A stretch of 64,000 nucleotides of DNA, from positions 1-64,000 of the forward strand of contig CAJXSL010000004.1 of assembly GCA_913060875.1 (NCBI GenBank). The letters are read 5' to 3'. This document shows, in pieces, positions 47,640 to 56,199 of this stretch. The notes beneath the pieces are model-generated. The model saw nothing but the letters and a program-made list of their open reading frames with translations. It made no database searches and was not told the origin of the DNA. Positions within the stretch are counted from its first letter, which is position 1, and every line of letters begins with the position of its first letter. The DNA is from an uncultured Desulfobacteraceae bacterium (GTDB lineage Bacteria; Desulfobacterota; Desulfobacteria; Desulfobacterales; UBA5852). A program made the position numbers and the translations under genes.

Positions 47640-48935
47640 ATGAAAGCACGCGTCACCACCGGCATTCGGGATTTGGACAACCTTTTCGGCGGCCTTTTCG
47701 TCGGGGATAACGTCATCTGGTATGACGATGCCGGCAGCCTGGCCGATGTGTTCTACCTCAACCTGATCCGTTCCTCCCTCCAGGATGAGGCCCCCCTGAT
47801 TTATGTCAGTTTCGACCGCTCCCTGAAAAACCTGATCGAGAAACTGGGGCCCCTTGCCCAGTCACCGGCCCTGACCATTATCGATTGCTTCACCTATGGC
47901 AAAGGCAACGGAGCCGATATCTTTGCGGACTACCACAAGCAGATACCCGAAAACTGGCCCGGCACCCTGTTGACGGTCAAACAGCCCCATCACATGGAAG
48001 CGGTCGCGAAAACGTTCTATGAACACCATGGCCGCCTGGACGGAACCGTGCGCTTCATTTTCGAGAGCCTCACCGGCATGCAGGAACTCTGGGGCGGCGA
48101 AGAGCAGCTGGTCAATTTCTATGTGCGCACCTGCCCGCGCCTGTACGACCTCAACACCATCGCCTACTGGCTGATCGAAAAGGAGGCCCATTCCGGCAAA
48201 CTGCGGGCCCGGATCAACCAGATCGCCCAGGTGGTGGTGGACCTTGCGGTGCAGCGGGGCAAAACATCCCTGAGGATCATCAAAGCTGAAAACCGGACAC
48301 CGGACCGGCTCAACCAGCCCCTGCCCTATTTCAGCAAGGAGACATCCATCCGCTTCAGCCCGGAGGATCAATCCACCGGCAAGACCGATCTGGGAACACG
48401 CCTGCGGTCCCTGCGCACCCAGGCCCAGCTCTCCCAGACCGAACTGGCCAAACGCGTGGGGGTCACACCCAGCAGCATCTCGCAGATCGAAAGCGGATTG
48501 ATCTACCCGTCCTTACCCGCCCTCTTCCGTATGGCGGAAGTCTTTTCCGTAAACATGGGCACCTTCTTCCAGACGCCTGACGACCCGCCGCCCGTCGTTT
48601 TCCGGCAGACGGATATGCAGGCCGCCGCCCCCCCCGAAATGGCCGCTTCCGGCACTCACTACTGGCGCCTGCCGCAGATGGAAACCCGGGGCCGCCACAC
48701 CCCCGGCATCATCGAGATCCCGCCGCGAACAACCCTGTCCACGCATTTCTATCAGGGCAAAGGAGATGAAATCGGCTACCTCATCGAAGGGGAACTGGTG
48801 ATGACCTACCAGGGGAAATCCCATGATGTCGCTGCCGGGGATTTCGTCTTCTTTGACGACGGCTGGCCCTCCGCCTGGGAAAACCCCGGCGAGAAAACAG
48901 CCCGCCTCTTGTGGCTGGTAACCGCCCGCCCCTGA
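47640..48935 (+). CDS. KaiC/RadA-like pseudo-ATPase fused to XRE HTH and cupin
   Basis: 431 aa with three parts. Residues 1-225 resemble a KaiC/RadA-type RecA fold: TGIRDLDNLFGGLFVGDNVIWYDD aligns with the KaiC start, but the Walker A Lys-Ser/Thr is absent (DDAGSLADVF), while the Walker-B-like LTIIDCF remains. Residues about 250-310 are an XRE/HTH_3 domain (LRSLRTQAQLSQTELAKRVGVTPSSISQIESG). Residues about 340-425 are a cupin (HFYQGKGDEIGYLIEGELVMTY...GDFVFFDDGWPSAW). HTH-cupin regulators are common; the added KaiC-like domain is unusual. Probably a ligand-sensing repressor. It lies 114 bases after the Hsp20 gene. Confidence 0.88.
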   Translation: MKARVTTGIRDLDNLFGGLFVGDNVIWYDDAGSLADVFYLNLIRSSLQDEAPLIYVSFDRSLKNLIEKLGPLAQSPALTIIDCFTYGKGNGADIFADYHKQIPENWPGTLLTVKQPHHMEAVAKTFYEHHGRLDGTVRFIFESLTGMQELWGGEEQLVNFYVRTCPRLYDLNTIAYWLIEKEAHSGKLRARINQIAQVVVDLAVQRGKTSLRIIKAENRTPDRLNQPLPYFSKETSIRFSPEDQSTGKTDLGTRLRSLRTQAQLSQTELAKRVGVTPSSISQIESGLIYPSLPALFRMAEVFSVNMGTFFQTPDDPPPVVFRQTDMQAAAPPEMAASGTHYWRLPQMETRGRHTPGIIEIPPRTTLSTHFYQGKGDEIGYLIEGELVMTYQGKSHDVAAGDFVFFDDGWPSAWENPGEKTARLLWLVTARP

Positions 48936-48960
48936 ATCACTGAGCGCCACATCAAAAACA

Positions 48961-48993
48961 ATGCCGGGCAGCCCATCATGGGCTGCCCGGCAT
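48961..48993. terminator. bidirectional stem-loop between convergent genes
   Basis: ATGCCGGGCAGCCCAT and ATGGGCTGCCCGGCAT form a 16-bp perfect stem. On the minus strand TGTTTTTG follows, so it is strongest as the terminator of the PASTA gene. Confidence 0.85.
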
Positions 48994-49037
48994 CTGAAGT
49001 ACTTCGCGTCGCTATCAATCCCCGAAGATATGCATCC

Positions 49038-50567
49038 TCAGGGGGTCAGGGTCGTCGTCATCCAGTGATCCGTGCGGGTATAGGCGGTCGGCGGTTCCCC
49101 CAGGCCATAGGCCGCCGGCGAACCGATCCCGCTGGAGTTGCTGCTGTATTCGCTGACCAGGATGCGCCAGTCGCCGGCCGGAAACGGCACCGGGTAAGAG
49201 GGATCGTCCCAATCCGGCCTGAGGTCGTAGTTAAACACGCATCCATTGGCGTTGCCGGCGTAATACTCCGAACTGACCAGGGTGCCGTGGGGATCATATA
49301 GGGACACGGTCACCCGTTTGCCGGACGCCAAGCCCGCGTTGGCAACATCGATGCGCACGTTCTTCGGTTCATTGATGCGGATCTTGTAGTAGTCGTTGAA
49401 ACCCACGTGGGCGCCACTGCTGTTGATGACGTTGCCGAGAAAGGCTCTGCCGGTGCTGAATGTCTTGGCCTGGGCAAAGCTGTCGTTGGCCTCGTAGGCA
49501 TCATTCAGCTGCCGTTTGGAAATGCGGACCCGGTAGGCGCTGCTTGTGGACCCGGTGGGCCGGACCTCGAAGTAGAAAGGCGTGCTGGGCGCCAGGGCGA
49601 TCCATACCTTGCGACGGCCCCCGTCCAGATAGGTCCGGGTGGGGCCGTAGAGGTAGAGTTCCGCACTGCCGGAGACCACCTCCACCTGCACCAGGGTGCC
49701 GGTGCCGGCAGCCAGGGCCGTCACCCGGCCGAAATCAGCGGCATCGTCGCCGCCCACTTCGCCGTTGACATAGCCGAAGTCCAGCCGGGCCGCGCCGCCG
49801 ATGGCATTGTTGCCGGGTTCGCTGTCGGCCATGGCGTGGTCGTCCACCGGGACAATCCGCTCATGCATAAGACCGGCGTACCGCGCAAGATTGCAGGGGA
49901 TGCGGTCCCGCGGGTCCCAACGCATGGGCACGGCCGTGGGGCCCGGTTGGGGCGTAATGCCGAGATAGATGGTGCCCCCGTTGGTCTTGCGAAGGCTCGC
50001 GGTGACATCGAACTGCCGGCCGCGGCCGAATGTCTGCAGGACCTTGCCCTTGCTGTCGTATACAACAACCCCCGGCACCGTGCCGGCAAAGGTCATCAAA
50101 AGCTTCTTGTTGCCGGACTGGAATCGGGGTTTAGGTTGTTCCCGGGTTCCGGCCGCCTGCCCGGGCCGCTGTAACGCCACGCTGCCCGATGCCATGACCC
50201 AGATATTCACCGCACTGCCTTTGGCGGCCGGCGTTTTGGCAGCGGGGCTCTGCTTGATCACCGTCCCCGGACGACCCTTGCCGGCCAGGCTTTGCTGGAC
50301 CATCCCGATCCGGAAACCGGCCTTCACCAACACTTGCTCGGCATCCGCCCTGGTCTTTCCGATCACCCCCGGCACCGTTACCTTGACTGCCAGGGCCCGG
50401 GTCGGATTCACCCGGGGTTGCATCGACGGGACGCTCCTGGCAGGGGCTTCCTGTAAATCGACGACCGGCACTTGTTTCGGCTGGCCAAACGCACTTGCGG
50501 AGAGGCTCAAGAGAAACACCAGCGTCAACCCAACCACCTTGTTCGGAACCATCTGAAAACGTGCCAT
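49038..50567 (-). CDS. secreted PASTA-domain protein with PPC-like beta-sandwich domains
   Basis: 509 aa with a signal peptide (cleavage after AFG, about residue 28). Residues about 60-125 form one PASTA domain (VPGVIGKTRADAEQVLVKAGFRIG...VIKQSPAAKTPAAKGSAVNIWV), the module that binds peptidoglycan fragments or beta-lactams. Residues 260-505 look like two prepeptidase-C-terminal (PPC) beta-sandwiches, with the usual N-D-x-F-x-x-A start (YEANDSFAQAKTF). No kinase, transpeptidase or protease domain is present. AAAGGAGG precedes the ATG. Likely a periplasmic or surface protein that binds cell wall; role unknown. Confidence 0.8.
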   Translation of the reverse strand: MARFQMVPNKVVGLTLVFLLSLSASAFGQPKQVPVVDLQEAPARSVPSMQPRVNPTRALAVKVTVPGVIGKTRADAEQVLVKAGFRIGMVQQSLAGKGRPGTVIKQSPAAKTPAAKGSAVNIWVMASGSVALQRPGQAAGTREQPKPRFQSGNKKLLMTFAGTVPGVVVYDSKGKVLQTFGRGRQFDVTASLRKTNGGTIYLGITPQPGPTAVPMRWDPRDRIPCNLARYAGLMHERIVPVDDHAMADSEPGNNAIGGAARLDFGYVNGEVGGDDAADFGRVTALAAGTGTLVQVEVVSGSAELYLYGPTRTYLDGGRRKVWIALAPSTPFYFEVRPTGSTSSAYRVRISKRQLNDAYEANDSFAQAKTFSTGRAFLGNVINSSGAHVGFNDYYKIRINEPKNVRIDVANAGLASGKRVTVSLYDPHGTLVSSEYYAGNANGCVFNYDLRPDWDDPSYPVPFPAGDWRILVSEYSSNSSGIGSPAAYGLGEPPTAYTRTDHWMTTTLTP

Positions 50568-50624
50568 GGGACAACCTCCTTTAGAGTTTCTTTAACCGTT
50601 GGTGGTGGAGGCCGCCCAAAAGGT

Positions 50625-51794
50625 TCAAAAAGATTTTGCCGCTGACGTCCGACGATTGGCGAGACCAAGCATGCCGGCGATGACAGCGTACAGAACGCCC
50701 AGAACCAGAAAGCCCATTTTATCATGTCCCGCATCACCGATTATGCCCATGACCATGGGCCCAAAGAAATAGCCCACGCCCCAGAAAAGATAGTAGGCTC
50801 CCGAAATGGTTCCCCGGAGATGCACGTCAACCTGATCGTTTAAAAAAGCCAGGGATGCCACGAGAAAAACACCCAGACCGAAAGCGGCAAGAAACAGTGC
50901 CGCGAGGGCGTATACGAGCGGCAAGCAGGGAAATACCATCATGCCGAAAGCCATCACCGCAAGGCCGCTGATCATGGGCATGACGCGGCCGGCGCGATCC
51001 GCGATCGGACCGGCGATGATTTGGGCCAGGCTGATGGCGACATAGAACACCACAAACGACAGGCCGACCGCAGAGGCCCCGGCCCCTTTGTGCATTAGCA
51101 GGAAAGCCGGAATGACGGTGAGAAAAATGCCGTACCCCAGACCGTACAGCATGATGCCGGCACATACAAATAACACGGTTCGGTTCTTGAGAAGCCGGCC
51201 GATGTCAGCTGAAGCACCTCCCGGACCAGCCCCGCTCACCGCGCCCCCCGTATCACGCAGGGCCAGCAGGGTCCAGATCCCACCCATCGCACTGACGCCG
51301 GCAAACAGTAGAAATGGTTCCGAGCCGGTCCAGACCGCTGACACCAGAACGCCGGCCAGACTGCCGGCCGTCAGCCCCAGGTGGATCGAAGCATTGTACC
51401 ACCCCATCGCCCGGGCTTTGTTAGAGGGGTACAGAACGGACAGCAGCGCCGGTGCCAAAGCCCATAGCGGCGCCTCACCAAGGCCCTGGATCATGCGGCC
51501 GATCATCATCGCCGCCGCCGTTTCGGCCTGGTAATACACCAGCCCCACGATGGCACAGATAAAATAACCGGCGGTCAGAAACCATTGGGTGCCGAAACGA
51601 TCCGCCAGTTTGCCCAACGGTATTTGGGCCAGGATATAGGAAACCGCAAACGCCGATGCCAGGCCGCCGACCAGGGTGACCGAACCCGAGATCGTCAGGA
51701 CCTTCTGCGGAAGCAGCGCAACAATCATCCCAACCCCGAACATGAGTAAAAACACGGAGCCATTCAAGGCAACAATCCATTTGACCTTCGCCAT
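50625..51794 (-). CDS. major facilitator superfamily transporter
   Basis: 389 aa, twelve membrane segments. The loop 2-3 motif is visible as GKLADRFGTQW and repeats as GPIADRAGRVMP in the second half. MFS proteins of this size exchange sugars, organic acids or drugs by proton symport or antiport. The start at 51794 (MAKVKWIVALNGSVFLL) has AAAGGTG upstream; the frame extends to 51911 but that part is not MFS-like. It lies upstream of the PASTA gene, same direction, 57 bases apart. Substrate unknown. Confidence 0.9.
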   Translation of the reverse strand: MAKVKWIVALNGSVFLLMFGVGMIVALLPQKVLTISGSVTLVGGLASAFAVSYILAQIPLGKLADRFGTQWFLTAGYFICAIVGLVYYQAETAAAMMIGRMIQGLGEAPLWALAPALLSVLYPSNKARAMGWYNASIHLGLTAGSLAGVLVSAVWTGSEPFLLFAGVSAMGGIWTLLALRDTGGAVSGAGPGGASADIGRLLKNRTVLFVCAGIMLYGLGYGIFLTVIPAFLLMHKGAGASAVGLSFVVFYVAISLAQIIAGPIADRAGRVMPMISGLAVMAFGMMVFPCLPLVYALAALFLAAFGLGVFLVASLAFLNDQVDVHLRGTISGAYYLFWGVGYFFGPMVMGIIGDAGHDKMGFLVLGVLYAVIAGMLGLANRRTSAAKSF

Positions 51795-51941
51795 TGGAAA
51801 CACCTTTTCTATGTCATGCGGGTTGAAAGTCGATGAAAGCCTCTGGTTGGGCGCACCCCGCCGGTAAAAACGGGAGATGCAAAAAATTTCCCGATACGCA
51901 GGAGTCCCCAAAGGCTTCCTACCTCATTCGTCAATACAGCT

Positions 51942-52203
51942 TAGCCCGGATATTTCACGCGTTCGAGATGTTCATGGGCAAGGCATCAGGGGCGCCGCTG
52001 TACTTCTGCTACCGCAAGCCCCTGATAACGCCGCCAAGGGACATCTCGAACGCGCCTGTAGGGTGAAATTTTATCGATGATTTTGGAAATCGATCAAGGG
52101 TACAAAGGGTCACCTAAAAATTATACCCCGAATAGCTTTTAGGCCCCTGAATATTTACATGAAATTTATGGTGTAGAAAAAATTTCATGAAATGTTCGGG
52201 CTA
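51942..52203 (+). repeat. family 2 palindromic repeat, full copy (262 bp)
   Basis: Outer ends: TAGCCCGGATATTTCA (left) and, on the other strand, TAGCCCGAACATTTCA (right). Nested inside are inverted pairs TTTCACGCGTTCGAGATG / CATCTCGAACGCG...GTGAAA and ATCAGGGGC / GCCCCTGAT, so about 51952-52071 can fold into one long hairpin. Partial copies are at 35614-35732 and 45836-45863. No protein is encoded. It fills most of the 51795-52363 gap. Confidence 0.65.
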
Positions 52204-52209
52204 GAATGA

Positions 52210-52220
52210 GGGGGGGGGGG
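52210..52220. repeat. G11 homopolymer tract
   Basis: Eleven G in a row, followed by AGGAGGGAG. It is intergenic, just outside the family 2 repeat and about 145 bases past the end of the gene at 52364. Confidence 0.8.
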
Positions 52221-52363
52221 AGGAGGGAGAATGCTATGAATGGTATGTGTCATTAGAATAAATGGTCTGGCAGCTCGAGTTGATGTTCCTGTTAGGGGTA
52301 GCGCCTCGCCATTTTTTTTGCAAGCCTTTTCCAGCGATGACCGTCGCTGGACGCTGTGCCGCT

Positions 52364-52894
52364 TCAGGCAGGCGCCAAATGTCTTTCCAGGATGGCACTG
52401 ATCTCTCGGCGGCAATCCGGGATTGTGGCATAGCTGTAGCCGGCGATCAGGCGGCCCCGGTCGTAGACATCCACCGCAGGGGTGTGGGGCGGGTGGGCGA
52501 AGAGAACGTTGACGATGGTCTGGAAATCATTCCTCCGGCAGGCCAGGAGGATGCCGGCATCCGGGGCGTCCTCCGGCCGCTGCCCGGTGGGCTCCGTTTC
52601 GTTCGCCGGGGGACCGCCCATCATCTGCTGGCGTACGCTCGGGGAAATGAAAAGGGCGGTTGCATTGGAGGGCACATCGACTTCCGGATAGAGGGCCTCG
52701 AAGAAGGTTTTTTCTTCGGGGGTCAGCGTATGGAACGTGACCAGCCGGCCGGCCGTGAGGTGAGGCGCCATCTTTTCCAGAAGCTCGGCCAGCATCTGCT
52801 GCCAGCCGGCCACCAGGTCATTCGCCCCCGCACCGACCCGCTTATCGATGATATCCGCCACCCGGCGGTCGTTTTCCCCGCTTCGATCCGACAT
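52364..52894 (-). CDS. hypothetical soluble protein
   Basis: 176 aa, no signal peptide or membrane segment. I do not recognise a family. The N-terminal 50 residues look helical and charged (MSDRSGENDRRVADIIDKRVGAG...LEKMAPHL), and the C-terminal half has a compact alpha/beta look with AVDVYDRGRLIAGYSYATIPDCRREISAILERHL. GGGGGA precedes the ATG. It is the last gene of the long leftward envelope cluster, 51 bases after the MscS gene. Confidence 0.65.
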   Translation of the reverse strand: MSDRSGENDRRVADIIDKRVGAGANDLVAGWQQMLAELLEKMAPHLTAGRLVTFHTLTPEEKTFFEALYPEVDVPSNATALFISPSVRQQMMGGPPANETEPTGQRPEDAPDAGILLACRRNDFQTIVNVLFAHPPHTPAVDVYDRGRLIAGYSYATIPDCRREISAILERHLAPA

Positions 52895-52945
52895 GGAATT
52901 CCCCCGAATTCTATTGAAGGTTTCAAGATTAACCCACGGACTGTG

Positions 52946-55399
52946 TTAGGGTAGCGCCTTCTCTGGCGATGTCAAATCCATCCTGACGCTTTTGATCCCA
53001 TCATCGACACTGCGCAGATGCAGATCCCTTTGCGGAAAGGCGATCTCGATATTTGCTTCCCGAAAACGTCGGTCTATTGCCTGGTGAAGCTCGCTTTGTA
53101 CTTTTACGCGTTGCTCCGCATCCAACACCCAGACGCGAAGTTCGAAATTTAGTGAGCTTTCCCCGAAACTTAGAAACAGCACTTGCGGAGCAGGTGTTTT
53201 CGCCACCGTTGAGCTTGCCTCGGCGCACGCCATCAGCGTCTCCATCACCAGGGTTACGTCCGAACCATAGGCCACGCCCACCGGAATAATAAGCCGTACG
53301 CGGCGATTGCTCAGGGTCCAATTGGTCACTTGATTGGTGATCAGATCGGCGTTGGGGATGATGACGTCGGCCTGGTCAAACGTTTGAACGGTAGTGGCCC
53401 GCAGCCCTATTTTTTCGATTTCAGCCCAGTTTCCGCCGATTTCGATATAGTCCCCCGTCCTGACCGGGCGTTCAAAAAGCAGAATGAGTCCGCTGACAAA
53501 ATTATTGACGACCGCTTGCAGACCAAAACCGATGCCGACCCCGAGCGCACTCAATATGATGGTGAGTTTGGTAAACTCGAATCCGAGTGCCAGAAGTGCC
53601 AACACGAAGCCGACAAAAATGAGAACATAGTGAACCAGTTTGGCAATTGAAACACGAACCCCCGCTTCCACGCGACGCCTGGCAAGCACTTCATCGACGA
53701 GCAATTTTTGAATAATCCAGGATAAGAAAAACGACCCGTAAAGGATACCGGCAGATATAATCACCAGGCCGACACTAATTCGTTGGGACCCCAGGTTGAC
53801 CCCAAGTGTCAGCAATCCTTTTGTTGCTGCTTCCAGGCTGTTGTATACGCCCCAGATCATCAGAACAGACGGCAGTAAAACAAGCCCGCATATAGCGACG
53901 TCGATGAAGCGTGCCACCCGGCGAATGATGGCATCGGGATCCTTATACAGCACTGTCGTTCTCCGCAGAGGCGAGCTGCGGAAGGCCCATTCTAAAGCCC
54001 CATTAATCATATAAAGTAACAGCATGAAGACCAGCGCCGTTGCGATCGAATCGATCAAAGACATGAAGATATCCTGGGCCAGCGCGGCTTTGCCCCAAAG
54101 CTCCGCAATGATGATGGCAACAAAAATGAGCGCGCCTAATCGAAGCGACCAGGTGTAAAAACCCGAATCCTTTTGACGAATGCTTTCTCCGGCCCACCGA
54201 ATGCAAAGGATTAGAAAGACCAGTGCTGCTAAAACCGTGTACAATCGGAAAAGGGGGAGCGGAAAGTCGAGCACATCCAAAAGTTCGGTGATGATGTAAA
54301 CGACCATCAACCCATATAAGCATTGCCGCTTCCATGACGCCTCGACGATGCCTCCGGCAAGCCGGGCAAAGGAGAGACCGGCAATGGTATCAATCAATAG
54401 TTTCCATATGGCTGAAGCCCCTCCAAAATAATAAAACCAGATGGTCGTTATCGCGCCATAAAACAATCCCGCCGACAAAGGCCGTGCCGCAAGAAACCGC
54501 CAACGCTTGGATTCGTTTAAGGCCCGCCTGTTTCGAAAAACGGTAATGATCACAACAAGCGTGAGGAAACCCTGGAGAAGGAAAATCCCGCCATGACGGG
54601 CAAAAAACCGGCCGCCTGACCATGAGATCTCATCCAGTCCCTCTCGAATTGTGTATGACAACTCGCTCGAGACTTGATGAAAATATATAGCGGATAACAT
54701 TGGAGGCGATGCGTAGAGCAAAGCGTCACGCTGGTCATCCATTATGAGGTTGTCTAATCCGATGGTAAGGGCATCTATTTTGGCCTGAGTAGTGGCCGCT
54801 TTTTCCTGTAGAGACAGCAACGCCTCCAGCTCTGGTATGAGGAGACTAAGGGCTGATTCGATGGTGGCATTCGCCTTTGCGAAGGTCGATTTGAGTTGAT
54901 CGAAGTCCGCATCTTCGAGCACGGCAGATTGCCATTTGTTCCACCGTTGCTTCTCGGTTAGCCACTCCGTTCTCCACGCCCCGAGCTGACGGATGGACTG
55001 GTTAAGAGGTTTGCCGGTTTGCTCGAACAATTTATTTTCTTTCCCGACTGCCTCCCTGAGGTCCACAAGATGACGGTACCGGTACTCTCTCGTTTCCTTA
55101 AGCCGTTGTACTTTGCCTGTTAGATCTTTCAAACTGGACTCGACTTCGGTATAGCCCTCCTGAACTGCAGAAACATCCCGTAGATCGGCAATCTGATTTT
55201 CGAGGACGGCCAGACGGCCGGACAGTTTTGTCCCTAAGGGTATAATGTCTGCCAAATCCGGGACTACTAAGGCTGATTCTTCTCTAACCTCGGGGCCTTG
55301 ATCGCTCGGGGATGGTTCCTGGGCCAGTAGATGACTTGATGCCAGGAATACGCCCATCAGCTGCACGACACAAAGGGTTTTGGTTATAGAAAGTTTCAC
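52946..55399 (-). CDS. second large MscS-family mechanosensitive channel
   Basis: 817 aa. Signal peptide (cleavage after LLA), a periplasmic coiled-coil region (about 50-230), extra membrane helices, then the MscS core. The pore segment reads GVGIGFGLQAVVNNFVSGLILLFERPVRTGDYIEIGG and the beta domain ADVIIPNADLITNQVTNWTL. It has the same design as the channel at 32869-35445 but is clearly diverged from it. It lies 69 bases after the K+ channel gene and close to an OprB porin gene, consistent with a turgor or envelope role. Confidence 0.92.
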   Translation of the reverse strand: MKLSITKTLCVVQLMGVFLASSHLLAQEPSPSDQGPEVREESALVVPDLADIIPLGTKLSGRLAVLENQIADLRDVSAVQEGYTEVESSLKDLTGKVQRLKETREYRYRHLVDLREAVGKENKLFEQTGKPLNQSIRQLGAWRTEWLTEKQRWNKWQSAVLEDADFDQLKSTFAKANATIESALSLLIPELEALLSLQEKAATTQAKIDALTIGLDNLIMDDQRDALLYASPPMLSAIYFHQVSSELSYTIREGLDEISWSGGRFFARHGGIFLLQGFLTLVVIITVFRNRRALNESKRWRFLAARPLSAGLFYGAITTIWFYYFGGASAIWKLLIDTIAGLSFARLAGGIVEASWKRQCLYGLMVVYIITELLDVLDFPLPLFRLYTVLAALVFLILCIRWAGESIRQKDSGFYTWSLRLGALIFVAIIIAELWGKAALAQDIFMSLIDSIATALVFMLLLYMINGALEWAFRSSPLRRTTVLYKDPDAIIRRVARFIDVAICGLVLLPSVLMIWGVYNSLEAATKGLLTLGVNLGSQRISVGLVIISAGILYGSFFLSWIIQKLLVDEVLARRRVEAGVRVSIAKLVHYVLIFVGFVLALLALGFEFTKLTIILSALGVGIGFGLQAVVNNFVSGLILLFERPVRTGDYIEIGGNWAEIEKIGLRATTVQTFDQADVIIPNADLITNQVTNWTLSNRRVRLIIPVGVAYGSDVTLVMETLMACAEASSTVAKTPAPQVLFLSFGESSLNFELRVWVLDAEQRVKVQSELHQAIDRRFREANIEIAFPQRDLHLRSVDDGIKSVRMDLTSPEKALP

Positions 55400-55468
55400 A
55401 AGCCATCTCCAATCAGGAAAAATGTGTAACTTCTGAATATTTTTTTGATGTCAGCCTATATGGACTTT

Positions 55469-56161
55469 CTATTTCGATTTTTGCGAGACGTGCATACCCA
55501 CCAGCCAGGCGACGACGACCACCAGGTAAATTTGCCCAACGAGGGACTCCAGCGTGCTCAATGCGGTGGCCATCTCCGTTATCGGGGTGATGTCGCCATA
55601 GCCCAGAGTCGTAATCGTAACCAGACTGAAATACAAAAAAACCTGCGTGTGACCCTCGACCAGACGATCCGGAATATTGAACGCGCCCGGTTGTAAAAGT
55701 TCTAAAAGCAGGTAAACCAGTTCCCACATAACGGCCATCAGCAGATAGACAACAATGGCGGCAAAGATAACGTCCTTGGTGACGGCCTCCGATCGATAAA
55801 TAAACTTTGAAACTTGAACGATGACAAAACCCAAAAAGGCGATCCCGAAGAACTTGCCCAGAACAACGATGCCTTCGCTGACCAGAAAATACTTGGACCA
55901 CAGCGATAAAAGCATGGGCAATGCCAGGATAACGGCCAGCGCAATGTGATGCTTTTTACGGCTGGCCGCAAACATGGCTATGATGATGGTGATGGATGAC
56001 AGAATGTCTAATAAAATACGAAGTCGGATGTATGGCTGTAGAAGAGGCGCCACCATAATCTGCAATAAGATGGCAGCAATCAGGTAAAGGTAAACACTTC
56101 TAAACCATGGTTGGCTATGGCTTATGCTGGTGTTTTGTTCCAATTCCAGACCACCCTTCAT
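55469..56161 (-). CDS. two-TM-pore potassium channel family protein
   Basis: 230 aa. Hydrophobic helices (residues about 25-175) lead to a pore loop with the selectivity filter TLGYGD (in LVTITTLGYGDITPITEMATAL) and a last helix. No RCK domain is attached. The start at 56161 has no clear ribosome site, but it clears the porin stop by 38 bases; the longer frame to 56236 overlaps that gene. It would conduct K+ across the inner membrane; gating unknown. Confidence 0.85.
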   Translation of the reverse strand: MKGGLELEQNTSISHSQPWFRSVYLYLIAAILLQIMVAPLLQPYIRLRILLDILSSITIIIAMFAASRKKHHIALAVILALPMLLSLWSKYFLVSEGIVVLGKFFGIAFLGFVIVQVSKFIYRSEAVTKDVIFAAIVVYLLMAVMWELVYLLLELLQPGAFNIPDRLVEGHTQVFLYFSLVTITTLGYGDITPITEMATALSTLESLVGQIYLVVVVAWLVGMHVSQKSK

Positions 56162-56199
56162 GATTCGGGCTTCGCATGTCGGCACCACTCGGTTCGTCT

